Origin: CBDAQR01 sp965199055
GTDB lineage: Bacteria; Pseudomonadota; Gammaproteobacteria; Pseudomonadales; Halieaceae
Direction of reading: 5' to 3'
Assembly: GCA_965199055.1 (NCBI GenBank)
Contig: CBDAQR010000003.1
Span: 2,170,001 to 2,234,000 of the forward strand
Length of the DNA stretch: 64,000 nucleotides
A program made the position numbers and the translations under genes. The notes below the pieces were generated by a model. That model had not been told where the DNA came from. It ran no database searches and worked only from the letters and a program-made list of their open reading frames with translations. Below, piece after piece: positions 33,832-42,470 of this stretch; positions within the stretch are counted from its first letter, which is position 1; each line of letters opens with the position of its first letter.

Positions 33832-34626
33832 ATGTCTGAATCCGTAATCGCTACAGACCAGCGTATGGGTCTGGCACCGCGCAAGAGCGGTTTTTGGTAT
33901 AACTGGGGGCCGCAGGCCTGGATCGACATGTGGATGTCGAAGAAGATGCTGGTGGACAAAGCTTATCCCATTGTCACCCACACATTACTGCCGATTCTGC
34001 GTCTGTCGGGGGACAAAGAAGAAATCGAAGCGGGCTGGCAAGCCATTAAGAAGCATCGCGAGCCTGTACGCTGGAGTGACTCTCCACGCGAGAAATGGCG
34101 CAAGCGGTATGGCAATTTCGTGCGCGAGGTAGAATGGGCTTTGCTCGAACTGCGTCGGTTTTATTCGCAGAAGCAGTACGAAGAAATTGTTATCGGCACC
34201 TGTGTGTCTACCGGTGAGGAAACGACCGCCGATTTCATTGACATGATGAACTCCATGTCTGAGAAAAATAAAGACAAAACGGGGCGTCGCGCGCAGCCTA
34301 GTCGCATTGAGAAGTTCATCTTCGACACTTTCAATCCTGCAGGCTTTCTTACCGGTCCTGCCGAGATGCGTGATATCGATATGAGCGCGGGCAGTATGAC
34401 GATGTATATACCCGATTGCGCCTGGCACACCTGTGCTGCGCAGGAAACGCTGCCGAACCCGGATCAGCTACCGGCGGAAGGCTGCCAGTTGATCTGCAAG
34501 GGGCCTTTCGAAGCGATGTTCGATGGTAAGAAGAGTGATCTGCGCATGGATTTCGAACCCCACCTGCCGGAGACATCCTGCACGGTTAGGATGAGCTGGA
34601 AGCAGCCGGCGGCTGGCGCTGCCTAA
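33832..34626 (+). CDS. Uncharacterised protein downstream of the TonB receptor
   Basis: A 264-residue cytoplasmic protein without signal peptide or membrane segment. N-terminal half helical and basic, C-terminal half with four Cys (CAWHTCA, GCQLICKG, ETSCTVRM) and an acidic patch, which could support a metal site or disulfides in a cofactor-binding domain. The gene starts 9 bases after the receptor stop, with a good ribosome site overlapping that stop. Not recognised; presumably works in handling the imported compound. Confidence 0.5.
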   Translation: MSESVIATDQRMGLAPRKSGFWYNWGPQAWIDMWMSKKMLVDKAYPIVTHTLLPILRLSGDKEEIEAGWQAIKKHREPVRWSDSPREKWRKRYGNFVREVEWALLELRRFYSQKQYEEIVIGTCVSTGEETTADFIDMMNSMSEKNKDKTGRRAQPSRIEKFIFDTFNPAGFLTGPAEMRDIDMSAGSMTMYIPDCAWHTCAAQETLPNPDQLPAEGCQLICKGPFEAMFDGKKSDLRMDFEPHLPETSCTVRMSWKQPAAGAA

Positions 34627-34631
34627 AGTCC

Positions 34632-34826
34632 GTGGCAGGCTTCTTACAACGCGAGCGCAAGTTGCGTGAACAGGCGAAAGAGCTGAAATCGCTGCGCGAA
34701 GAGATAGCGTTGCTGCGCGCGCAAAATGAGAGCATGCGAGTTGGCATGCGCAGGTGCATTAGCTGTGAGTACCGCATCGACGCTAAAAACAACAAGAGTA
34801 ATGCTGTAGAGGTAACTGATGGCTGA
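34632..34826 (+). CDS. Small coiled-coil protein with CxxC
   Basis: A 64-residue protein (GTG start). Residues 5-40 form one amphipathic coiled coil (LQRERKLREQAKELKSLREE...), followed by a Cys-pair segment RRCISCEY and a short acidic tail. It starts 5 bases after the previous stop and overlaps the next gene by 8 bases, so it is cotranslated. Possibly a small scaffold or redox partner for the neighbouring proteins; no family recognised. Confidence 0.45.
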   Translation: MAGFLQRERKLREQAKELKSLREEIALLRAQNESMRVGMRRCISCEYRIDAKNNKSNAVEVTDG

Positions 34827-35292
34827 ATTGGAAGTCCCTAACTTTGGCGAACTGCTAGCGCCTTTTATTGCGCAAGCGGGAGATGATATGCCCAGCTTTC
34901 TTGCGATGCTGGAACGAGGCGCCGCCGACCGTTATCGGCATTGGGCTCAACAGATGCCTGAACACAGTGAGGGTTTGCGCAGTTGCGCTGCGCGTGAGGA
35001 CGAGATCGCCGATACGGTCGATGCGCTTTTCCCCATCGATGATGTTCGTCGTGCTGAAGTCGCTAAACCGTTGCCAGCCGCGCGCGAACTCTATTATTCG
35101 GTGTTTGCGGATATCGAGCTGAATCAGCAGCTGGCGATTCAGGCAAACGCGGAACGTCAGGGTGCTGCCGCGTGGCGCGGTATGCTCGATGGGATTGATG
35201 ATGTCGAGGTGCGTGCTCGCCTGGAACACTGTGCGTTGCTGGAAGAGACCAGCGCTGATTACCTGGACGAATTGCTCAACACACTAGCCTAG
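34819..35292 (+). CDS. Uncharacterised helical protein
   Basis: 157 residues, mostly alpha-helical, with several His, Glu and Tyr in the first half and helices of even length in the second. No signal peptide. The hint of an all-helical bundle (LAPFIAQAGDDMPSFL, ADIELNQQLAIQANAERQGAAAWR) is compatible with a small ferritin-like or oxygenase-accessory fold, but no diagnostic motif was found. Last gene of the TonB-receptor run; the tail overlaps the FAD-oxidase remnant by 9 bases. Confidence 0.45.
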   Translation: MAELEVPNFGELLAPFIAQAGDDMPSFLAMLERGAADRYRHWAQQMPEHSEGLRSCAAREDEIADTVDALFPIDDVRRAEVAKPLPAARELYYSVFADIELNQQLAIQANAERQGAAAWRGMLDGIDDVEVRARLEHCALLEETSADYLDELLNTLA

Positions 35293-35775
35293 CCCCAGGG
35301 CGCCGGGATTAATCAGGTTATCCGGATCCAGCGCTTGCTTGATGTCTTTAATCAGATTCCCCGCCGGCGCCATTAGGGCGCCCTGATAGTGGTAGCTCCT
35401 GCCGATTTGCAGGTGGGAAGCACCCCGGGCGCTGAACAGGTCGATAAGCTCCTGTCGTATCTCGGTCACGAGTTGCCTTGCCGCCGGATTCGTTTCCAGC
35501 TTAGGTACTCTTCGATAGAAATCCGGTTCGACACTGGTCGCGTGGATTTCGTCCAGGCTGTCGGGCCAGAAGAATAGGGGTTCAATCGCTATGCAACTAC
35601 CAGCTACGCTATTGAATAAAAAGCCAGTGCGAATGCCCTGATCGTGCAGTGCTGATTCTCGCCGCGCGAAAACCGTTTGCACTGCCTCAGTGATGTCGCG
35701 TGCTTGCGATAATGCGACGAGTCCGTGTACGGGCGCCCAGCGCTTGTAAGTACCCCGTAAAATAGCGCCACTCAT
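35284..35775 (-). pseudogene. FAD-linked oxidase (VAO-type), C-terminal remnant cut by an IS
   Basis: 163 codons with the C-terminal cap/substrate domain of vanillyl-alcohol-oxidase-type flavoproteins (KRWAPVHGLVALSQA, ending in IKQALDPDNLINPGALGLG). Complete members have around 500 or more residues, so the FAD-binding half is missing. The first codons of this fragment are formed by the IS end (about 35766-35775). The missing half is not on the other side of the IS. Non-functional. Confidence 0.75.
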
Positions 35776-35818
35776 ACGTAGAAATTTCTATAAACTAACG
35801 TGATAGGAGTTTTTACAT

Positions 35819-36082
35819 ATGCGCAAATCGAAGTTCAGCGAAACGCAGATTGTGGCGTTTCTCAAACAAGCAGAAAGCGGAGTGCCGGTTCCGGACATAT
35901 GTCGAGAGCATGGCATTGGACTCAGCACCTTTTACAAGTGGCGCTCTAAGTACGGTGGAATGGAAGCCTCCGATGTACGGCGGCTCAAGGAACTTGAAGA
36001 AGAGAACCGCAAGCTCAAGCAGATGTATGCCGATCTCAGCCTGAAGAGTCAGATGCAGGAAGAGATCATAAAAAAGCTTTAG
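35819..36082 (+). CDS. IS3-family transposase OrfA
   Basis: 87 residues: helix-turn-helix (PDICREHGIGLSTFYKW) and a leucine-zipper-like helix (RLKELEEENRKLKQMYADL). Near its end an A AAA AAG heptamer (36070-36076) lies exactly in the phase needed for a -1 ribosomal slip into the orfB frame, giving an OrfAB fusion transposase, as in other IS3 elements. The fused reading continues ALGPVHRRQWVDRLRK... with no stop. Confidence 0.9.
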   Translation: MRKSKFSETQIVAFLKQAESGVPVPDICREHGIGLSTFYKWRSKYGGMEASDVRRLKELEEENRKLKQMYADLSLKSQMQEEIIKKL

Positions 36083-36894
36083 GGCCAGTCCATCGTCGGC
36101 AGTGGGTTGATCGTTTGCGCAAGGATTACCCTGTCAGCATTCGAGCGGCCTGTGGTGCAGCCGCGCTAAGTCGCACGGCGTATTACTACACGCCCAAGCG
36201 AGTAGATGATAGTGAGCTGATTGATGCGTTGCTGGCCTTGGTTGAGAAGCACCCTCGCTGGGGTTTTCCAAAGCTGTGTAAGCGGCTCAGAGCGTTGGGT
36301 AAACGTTGGAATCACAAACGGATTTACCGTGTTTATATGGAGTTAAAACTGAATATACGGCGTAAAGTAAAACGCAGGATACCGAATAGGAATCCGTTGC
36401 CATTGCGCGTTCCTAGATCAGCCAATATCTGTTGGTCGATGGATTTTATGAGCGATACCTTGCGTCACGGTCATCGGTTTCGCACGTTCAATGTGGTTGA
36501 TGATTTCAATCGAGAAGTGTTAGCGATAGATATCAATTCGGGCATTACTACGGAGCGAGTGATACATACATTAGATCGTATTGCAGCCTGGCGAGGCTAT
36601 CCCGCTATTATCAGGGTTGATAATGGCCCTGAATTTACATCAGGGGCGTTGGCTGAATGGGCGCAAGCGCATGGAATTCAGATCGATTTCATCAAGCCCG
36701 GCAAGCCTTACCAAAATGGATTTATCGAACGTTTTAATCGCACGTATCGAGAGGAAGTATTGGACTTATATCTGTTCGAGACATTGCAGGAAGTTCGAGA
36801 GATCACGGATGACTGGATCGTGTTGTATAACCATGAACGACCCCATGATGGATTGAACGATATGACACCCGTTCAATACCGAGAAGTGGCTTAA
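36076..36894 (+). CDS. IS3-family transposase OrfB (expressed by -1 frameshift)
   Basis: The frame is open from the slippery site at 36070-36076; the first in-frame start codon is a TTG at 36115 (259 residues), so the OrfAB fusion is the more likely product. Catalytic domain motifs: WSMDFMSDTL, RVDNGPEFTSG and NGFIERFNRTYREEVL (D-D-35-E), then NHERPHDGL at the end. The frame is intact, so transposition may still occur. Confidence 0.88.
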   Translation, partial: ALGPVHRRQWVDRLRKDYPVSIRAACGAAALSRTAYYYTPKRVDDSELIDALLALVEKHPRWGFPKLCKRLRALGKRWNHKRIYRVYMELKLNIRRKVKRRIPNRNPLPLRVPRSANICWSMDFMSDTLRHGHRFRTFNVVDDFNREVLAIDINSGITTERVIHTLDRIAAWRGYPAIIRVDNGPEFTSGALAEWAQAHGIQIDFIKPGKPYQNGFIERFNRTYREEVLDLYLFETLQEVREITDDWIVLYNHERPHDGLNDMTPVQYREVA

Positions 36895-36917
36895 TTTTTC
36901 TATGAATGGGTGGTTAG

Positions 36918-39245
36918 CTGTTTGGGGTATTTACAGCTCCAGGTGACGGGCAGGCCTATCCGACCCAGAACGGCAACCCCGCCATCGCCATTCGCATTGA
37001 CCGGGAAAGTGGAGCCAATGTCTTGCAGACATTGAACGCGGTGAAAGCCGCCGTGGATACACTCAATGCTGGCATAGTCAAAGATCGGGGATTGGTATTG
37101 GCGCAATCCTTCGATGCCTCTGTGTTCATTTACCGCGCCATCAACCTGGTAACCGGCAACTTGTTTCTGGGTATCTGCCTAGCCGTGATTGTGCTCTGGG
37201 GATTCATGCGCCAGCTCCGAGCAACCCTGATCGTCGCCCTGGCCATACCCGTGTCGCTACTGGCGACCTTCATCATGCTGAAGTTTACGGGCCGCAGCTT
37301 GAACGTCATCTCGCTCGCCGGCCTTGCCTTCGCCACCGGCATGGTGCTCGACGCCGCCATTGTGGTGCTGGAGAACATCGTGCGGCGACGCGAATGCGGC
37401 GAAGATGCAAGCAGCGCAGCAATAAATGGTACCAGCCAGGTGTGGGGCGCCCTACTGGCGTCTACCGCGACCACCGTTGCCATCTTTCTGCCAGTCGTCT
37501 TTATGCAAGAGGTCGAAGGTCAGCTGTTTGCTGATCTGGCCATCACTATCGCGATATCGGTGGTTATCTCCACTCTGGTAGCGGTCAGCATTCTCCCGCT
37601 GGCCAGCAAATTGTGGTTGTCCAAGGCCGATGTTCGCGATCCGTACACGCGATTGTGGGAACGCAGCAGTTCCTTGTTGATGAATCTAACTGCGGGTCGG
37701 CGACGCAGAAGGTTCATCGCCGGGGGCATGATCTCAAGCGCGCTAGTACTGAGTTGGACTTTGCTGCCCGAGCTGGACTATCTGCCCCCGGTAAAACGCG
37801 ATGCCGTCGATGTCTATTTCCAGTTTCCCGCGGGGGCAAGTACGACGACTATTTCCCAGGAGTACATCGGGGAGCTGGACCGCCGCATGGCACCACTGAT
37901 GCAGGGCCTGCGCGAGCCGGCCTTAAAAAATTACTATATTCTCACCTGGCCGGGGGGAGGAACACTCGGGGCACGCGCGCTAGACCAATCGCAAGTCGCC
38001 AAACTCGAATCAGTGTTGCGGGAGTAGATATTCGCCGGCCTGCCCGATCTTCGCTCCTTTGCCTCGCAGGGCAACTTGTTCGGTGGATTTGGTGGAGAAC
38101 GCGTCGTCTCCCTGCATCTGCAATCGAGGGATCGTGAAGCGCTGGCTCAGGCCGCCGCACTGGGACAACAGTTACTGGCCGACGTTCTACCGGACGCCAG
38201 AGTTCAAGTTGAACCCGGCCTCGAACAATCTGAACCTGAACTTCGCTTATCCCCTCGCGACCGTCACATCAGTGAGGCTGGCTGGAACCGCGATGACCTG
38301 GGCAATATCGTTCGCGCCCTGGGCGATGGACTTTACGTCGGCGAACACTTCGATGGTGAAAAGCGCATGAACATCATACTGCGCTCCCGTTCCTGGCACG
38401 GCCCGGAGCAGCTGGCAGCCATCCCGCTGGCGACACCTGCCGATAGCATTGTTTCTCTTGGAGAATTGGTGAATGTAGAGCGCACGGTGGGACCCAGTCA
38501 GTTACGTAGGATAGATCGTCGGCGCACTGTCACGTTGGACATTCGTCCGCCCGAGGATATGTCACTAGAGCACGTGCTGGGAGAAATCAGCGAGCACGTC
38601 GAACCGGCGCTCATGGAAGCACTGCCTGCAGACGGCAGCATCCTGCAGGGCGGCACCGCCAATGCACTGTCACGCGCCATAACAACTATGAGCAGCAACT
38701 TTGCGGTCGCAGTCGTCGTGCTGTTTCTGTTAATGGCTGCACTGTTCCGCTCGACCCTCGACAGTCTGCTGGTGGTCATGGCGATGCCGCTGGCTATGGT
38801 TGGAGGCGTCATGGCACTGCGCCTGCTCAACCTGTTTACCTTTCAGCCACTCGATCTACTGACAATGATCGGGTTTGTCATCCTGCTCGGACTGGTAGTC
38901 AATAATGCGATTCTGCTGGTACATCAAACACGCAATGCGGAACGCGATGGGGCGACACGAGCTGATGCAGTCAGGAGCGCTCTGCGCACACGCATGCGAC
39001 CAATCTGTATGAGCACGCTAACCTCCATCTTTGGCATGCTGCCGCTATTACTCATGCCCGGCACCGGCAGCGTCATTTATCGAGGCCTGGCGGCCGTTAT
39101 TGTGGGCGGCATGTGCGTCAGCACCGTGTTTACGCTGGTATTGCTGCCCTGCTTTTTGCAAATGGGAAGAGTTCGCGGCGTGTTGGCGGACTCCGAGTCA
39201 CAGTCGAGTGTCATTCCTAAGCCGACTCCAGGAGAAGCGCCATGA
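36918..39245 (+). pseudogene. RND efflux pump (AcrB-like), 5'-truncated by the IS and interrupted by an in-frame TAG
   Basis: The reading frame begins at the IS junction and continues to 39245 apart from a single TAG at 38025-38027. Before it: helices and periplasmic parts with AIPVSLLATFIMLKFTGRSLN and DAAIVVLENI, typical of RND transmembrane helices 3-4 with the proton-relay Asp. After it, in the same frame, LPDLRSFASQGNLFGGFGGE and the second membrane half to the end. Together about 775 codons remain of the usual 1,000 to 1,050. So two lesions exist: loss of the first ~250 residues and a nonsense codon. Its adaptor gene follows intact. Confidence 0.85.
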
Positions 39246-40282
39246 TGTACCGAATCGCGTTGCTGTTCATTCTGTTTTCTTTACCGGCATGGAGCCAGTC
39301 ACCCGTGACCGTAATGACCGATCTTGCCACCAGGGAGGAGATTGCCGCCACAATGGCGGTTTCCGGCGTGGTGCTTAGCCGCGAAGATTCACTGTTGTCG
39401 ACGGAACTTGAGGGTCGCATCACCGAGATCGCGGAGGCGGGGCAGCGCTTCGCGGCAGGCGCAGTGATTGCCCGTTTGGATACCCACGTATTAGAGCTGG
39501 AGCGGCAGGCCCGCGAAGCCGAAATAGAACGCCTGCGCGCTAATCTTGCATGGCTGGACAGACAGACTAAGCGACTAGAGGAACTGGCAACCCGCAACAA
39601 TACCGCAGCGTCGGACCTCGATGAGATTCGCTCAAATCATGGCATGCTGGTGCAGGAGATCAACCAGGCGAAAGTTCGGCTGGACAGGAGTCTCTACGAT
39701 CTGGAACGCGCCCAGATTCGTGCGCCCTTCGCAGGCATCGTCGTCGCACGGGAAGCCTCGCTAGGGGAATATGTAACACAGGGGAGTCCACTCCTGCGGC
39801 TGGTAAATACAGACGCCGCTGAGATTAGCGTCACAGCTCCCTTGCAGGTGGCCCGCTTCATTCAGGAGGGCGATGAGGTGTCGGTGGGCAATCAGTTCAA
39901 GCAGGGCCCCGGATATATACGCAGCATTATCGCCGTCGGCGATAGCCGCTCGCACATGATGGAACTGCGCATCACACCGAGTGATGCGAGCTGGTACATC
40001 GGCGAAGCCGTCAACGTCACGCTACCCGCTAGCGAGCGCCAACTCGCAACCACCGTCGACAGAGATGCGTTGGTACTAAGAGACAGCAGCAGCTACATCT
40101 TCGTGGTGGATAAAGATGGATTGGCAGAACGGGTGCCGGTTGAATTGGGCCCTGGCTTCGGTGATCGAATCTCGATTACAGGTCAGGTTCGAGCGGGCGA
40201 TGAGGTCATCATCCGTGGTGCAGAGCGCCTGCAGACCGGGCAGCGTATCAACCGAATCAAAGACCAGGTAACGATTCGCTAA
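39242..40282 (+). CDS. RND-type periplasmic adaptor (membrane fusion protein)
   Basis: 346 residues: Sec signal peptide (about 1-20), lipoyl-like halves (LSTELEGRITEIAEAGQRFAAG and APFAGIVVAREASLGEYV), a helical hairpin between them (about 90-150), a beta-barrel and a membrane-proximal domain ending in AERLQTGQRINRIKDQ. It would link the RND pump to a TolC channel. The ATG overlaps the pump stop (ATGA), so it was translated after the now-broken pump gene; translation is likely reduced unless the TAG is read through. The tail overlaps selD by 26 bases, convergently. Confidence 0.85.
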   Translation: MMYRIALLFILFSLPAWSQSPVTVMTDLATREEIAATMAVSGVVLSREDSLLSTELEGRITEIAEAGQRFAAGAVIARLDTHVLELERQAREAEIERLRANLAWLDRQTKRLEELATRNNTAASDLDEIRSNHGMLVQEINQAKVRLDRSLYDLERAQIRAPFAGIVVAREASLGEYVTQGSPLLRLVNTDAAEISVTAPLQVARFIQEGDEVSVGNQFKQGPGYIRSIIAVGDSRSHMMELRITPSDASWYIGEAVNVTLPASERQLATTVDRDALVLRDSSSYIFVVDKDGLAERVPVELGPGFGDRISITGQVRAGDEVIIRGAERLQTGQRINRIKDQVTIR

Positions 40283-42470
40283 CCAACACCGAATTATCTC
40301 CAAAGCGTTCTTCTACCACGCCTATACAGCTGGCCTGCGCATAGCCCGCCGCGTGCAACTGGCTGAGCAACGCAGCCAGGCAATCCTGGTCAACAGCGAG
40401 TAGCAAGCCACCGCTGGTCTGAGGGTCGTAGAGCGCCAAGCTGGAATCAGTGGCACAGTCCGCGTCGAGCTGGACATGCGGGGCTGCCGCCGCACGGTTG
40501 CCAGGGTAAAGCGTGCTGGTATGCCCTTTGACCAAGGCTTCGCGCGCACCGTCCAACAGCGGGACTGTATTCAAGGCGATACGCACTTGAAGCCGATCGT
40601 TACTACCAAGCATCTCCAGTAAATGTCCTAGCAAGCCAAAACCGGTAACATCGGTGCAGGCCAGCACGCCTTGGCTATGGGCAATATCAGCCGCGGTCGA
40701 GTTACTCAGCAGCATGCTATCAATCGCTGCCGATAGACTGTCACCACTCGCATCACCCGCCGCCTGCGCTACGAATAGTGCACCCGTACCCAGGCCCTTG
40801 GTCAGCACCAGCCGATCACCATGGCGCAGCTTATCCTTGCGCAGAATCTGGTCGCCATCAGCCAAGCCGTTCACCGTAAATCCCACCGACAGCTCTTCGC
40901 CTTCCAGGCTGTGCCCACCCACCAGCTGAGCCCCACAGCGGTTCATTTCCAACATCGCTCCCGACATTAGGGCGAGCAAATCTCGTTGCTGCAACTGCTC
41001 TGATGAATACGGAATAGTGATATGCGCCAGACAAGAATGGGGGGCGGCACCCATGGCATACAAATCGCTAAGCGCGTGCAACGCTGCAATTCTGCCCATT
41101 ACCCAGGGGTCATCCACCAGTGCGCGTAAACTATCGGTGGTTTGAACGAGTTTTTTACCAGCGGGAACTTCAAGCACCGCCGCATCTTCGTTGAAGTCAG
41201 CAGGGTCTACGATGGACGGGTATTGCTCAGCCAAAGATCGCAGGGTATGCCGCAGCAAAGTGGCCGGTAGCTTTGCTCCGCAGCCGCCGCAGTGCATCAC
41301 CTCGTCCGCAGGCTGCACCCCGTCTGCCTTCATTTGCGGAAGATTTTCGAAACGCTGCATAAAGCCGCGATCAATACTGTCCTTCCAGCGCCAGACCCAG
41401 TCACCGCTCAATTGCAACCAGCCGCGATCAGCCACAGCCTTGCGGCCTCCCAGGGACAGCAAAGATAGGAAACGGCTCTGTGGTCTATGCGATTTGAGCG
41501 GTAACCCTTTATGCAAAGCCAACAGGTTTTCTGCCAGAACCGGAGACTGTCGCACCGCGTAGACACCGGCCCGCGGCCGCGGATGATTAACTTGCACAGC
41601 CATATCACCCACCGCAAACACATTCTCCTGCCCGACAACTCGCAGGTCGTCCTGCGTCAAAAGAAAACCCTTGTCGTCGCAGGCGAAGTCGCTGCGTCCC
41701 GTGAAATCGGCCGCTACCGCACCGGTGCACCACAACAGTATGTCGAAATCGAATTCGTGGCCCGATTCCAGCACCAACTGCTGCGGCCTTACTGCTTGAA
41801 CCCGATCATTCTCTATCAGGCCAATACCGTAGCTCGACAGCGCTCTGCGCACTCTGGCTATAGCCGACCGACCATATCCATCCAGCAGCGTCTGGCCACA
41901 GTGCAAATGAATCCCGATGTCGAAATCACGTAGTCTGAAGGCAATGGCTAACGCCATCTCGACACTGCCGGCGCCACCGCCAACAACGCGTATGGTGCTG
42001 GGCCGCGCACTGTCGCGGACAATAGACTGCTCCAGGCGCTGCCATCGCCGGTAAAAGCCAGCTACCGGCTTCACCGGAATGGCATACTCCGCTGCGCCCG
42101 CCACGCCGACGGTGTCAGGCCGGGCGCCAATATTCATCGACAGTAGGTCATAGGAAATGGGGCAATGATCCTCAAGCAGCAGCAGCTGCGAACCCAGATC
42201 CACGCCGATGCCTGGCGCCCGAACGAACCGCACACCCAGCCGGCTGCAGTAACGCCTCAGGTCGATGTGAACGTCGTCGAAGCTGTAATGTCCGGCGATA
42301 AGTCCGGGGAGCATGCCGGAGTACGGCGCGTAATCTGCCTCGCTCACCAGCGTAATGCGAAGATCTGCGGGTCTGCGCATGGCAATCCGGCGCAGCGCCA
42401 ATACGTGGGCATGTCCACCGCCCAACAAAACCAGATCTCGTTTGGCTGGCGCAGTATTCATCATTGTCAT
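40257..42470 (-). CDS. selD: NADH-dehydrogenase-like / selenophosphate synthase fusion
   Basis: 737 residues in two parts. Residues 10 to about 370 are a pyridine-nucleotide-disulfide-type flavoprotein (LLGGGHAHV at 15-23, VVGGGAGSVE at 162-171, FAVGDMA near 286). Residues about 390-737 are selenide,water dikinase: HCGGCGAK with Cys397 and Lys400 in the catalytic position, NEDAAVLEV, GGHSLEG, TDVTGFGLLGH. The N-terminal partner is known from other proteobacteria and may supply reducing equivalents for selenide. It uses Cys, not Sec, at the active site. The start overlaps the mnmH stop (ATGA), so selD and mnmH are cotranslated. Confidence 0.92.
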   Translation of the reverse strand: MTMMNTAPAKRDLVLLGGGHAHVLALRRIAMRRPADLRITLVSEADYAPYSGMLPGLIAGHYSFDDVHIDLRRYCSRLGVRFVRAPGIGVDLGSQLLLLEDHCPISYDLLSMNIGARPDTVGVAGAAEYAIPVKPVAGFYRRWQRLEQSIVRDSARPSTIRVVGGGAGSVEMALAIAFRLRDFDIGIHLHCGQTLLDGYGRSAIARVRRALSSYGIGLIENDRVQAVRPQQLVLESGHEFDFDILLWCTGAVAADFTGRSDFACDDKGFLLTQDDLRVVGQENVFAVGDMAVQVNHPRPRAGVYAVRQSPVLAENLLALHKGLPLKSHRPQSRFLSLLSLGGRKAVADRGWLQLSGDWVWRWKDSIDRGFMQRFENLPQMKADGVQPADEVMHCGGCGAKLPATLLRHTLRSLAEQYPSIVDPADFNEDAAVLEVPAGKKLVQTTDSLRALVDDPWVMGRIAALHALSDLYAMGAAPHSCLAHITIPYSSEQLQQRDLLALMSGAMLEMNRCGAQLVGGHSLEGEELSVGFTVNGLADGDQILRKDKLRHGDRLVLTKGLGTGALFVAQAAGDASGDSLSAAIDSMLLSNSTAADIAHSQGVLACTDVTGFGLLGHLLEMLGSNDRLQVRIALNTVPLLDGAREALVKGHTSTLYPGNRAAAAPHVQLDADCATDSSLALYDPQTSGGLLLAVDQDCLAALLSQLHAAGYAQASCIGVVEERFGDNSVLVSESLPGL

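Larger units (their letters stand above)
35766..36918 (+). mobile_element. IS3-family insertion sequence with A6G frameshift signal (about 1.15 kb)
   Basis: Terminal inverted repeats match at 14 of 18 positions in the best alignment: left CCACTCATACGTAGAAA from 35768 against right (reverse strand) CCACCCATTCATAGAAA from about 36913; they may extend outward through AAATAGC/AAACAGC. Exact ends are therefore uncertain by about 10 bases and no target duplication could be set. It lies between a truncated FAD-oxidase gene and a truncated RND pump gene, again two unrelated gene fragments. Confidence 0.8.

Noticed and set aside
38025..38027. TAG in the RND gene as a recoded codon (pyrrolysine or readthrough)
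   Set aside because: No tRNA or recoding element is visible and the gene has also lost its 5' end, so decay is the simpler explanation.
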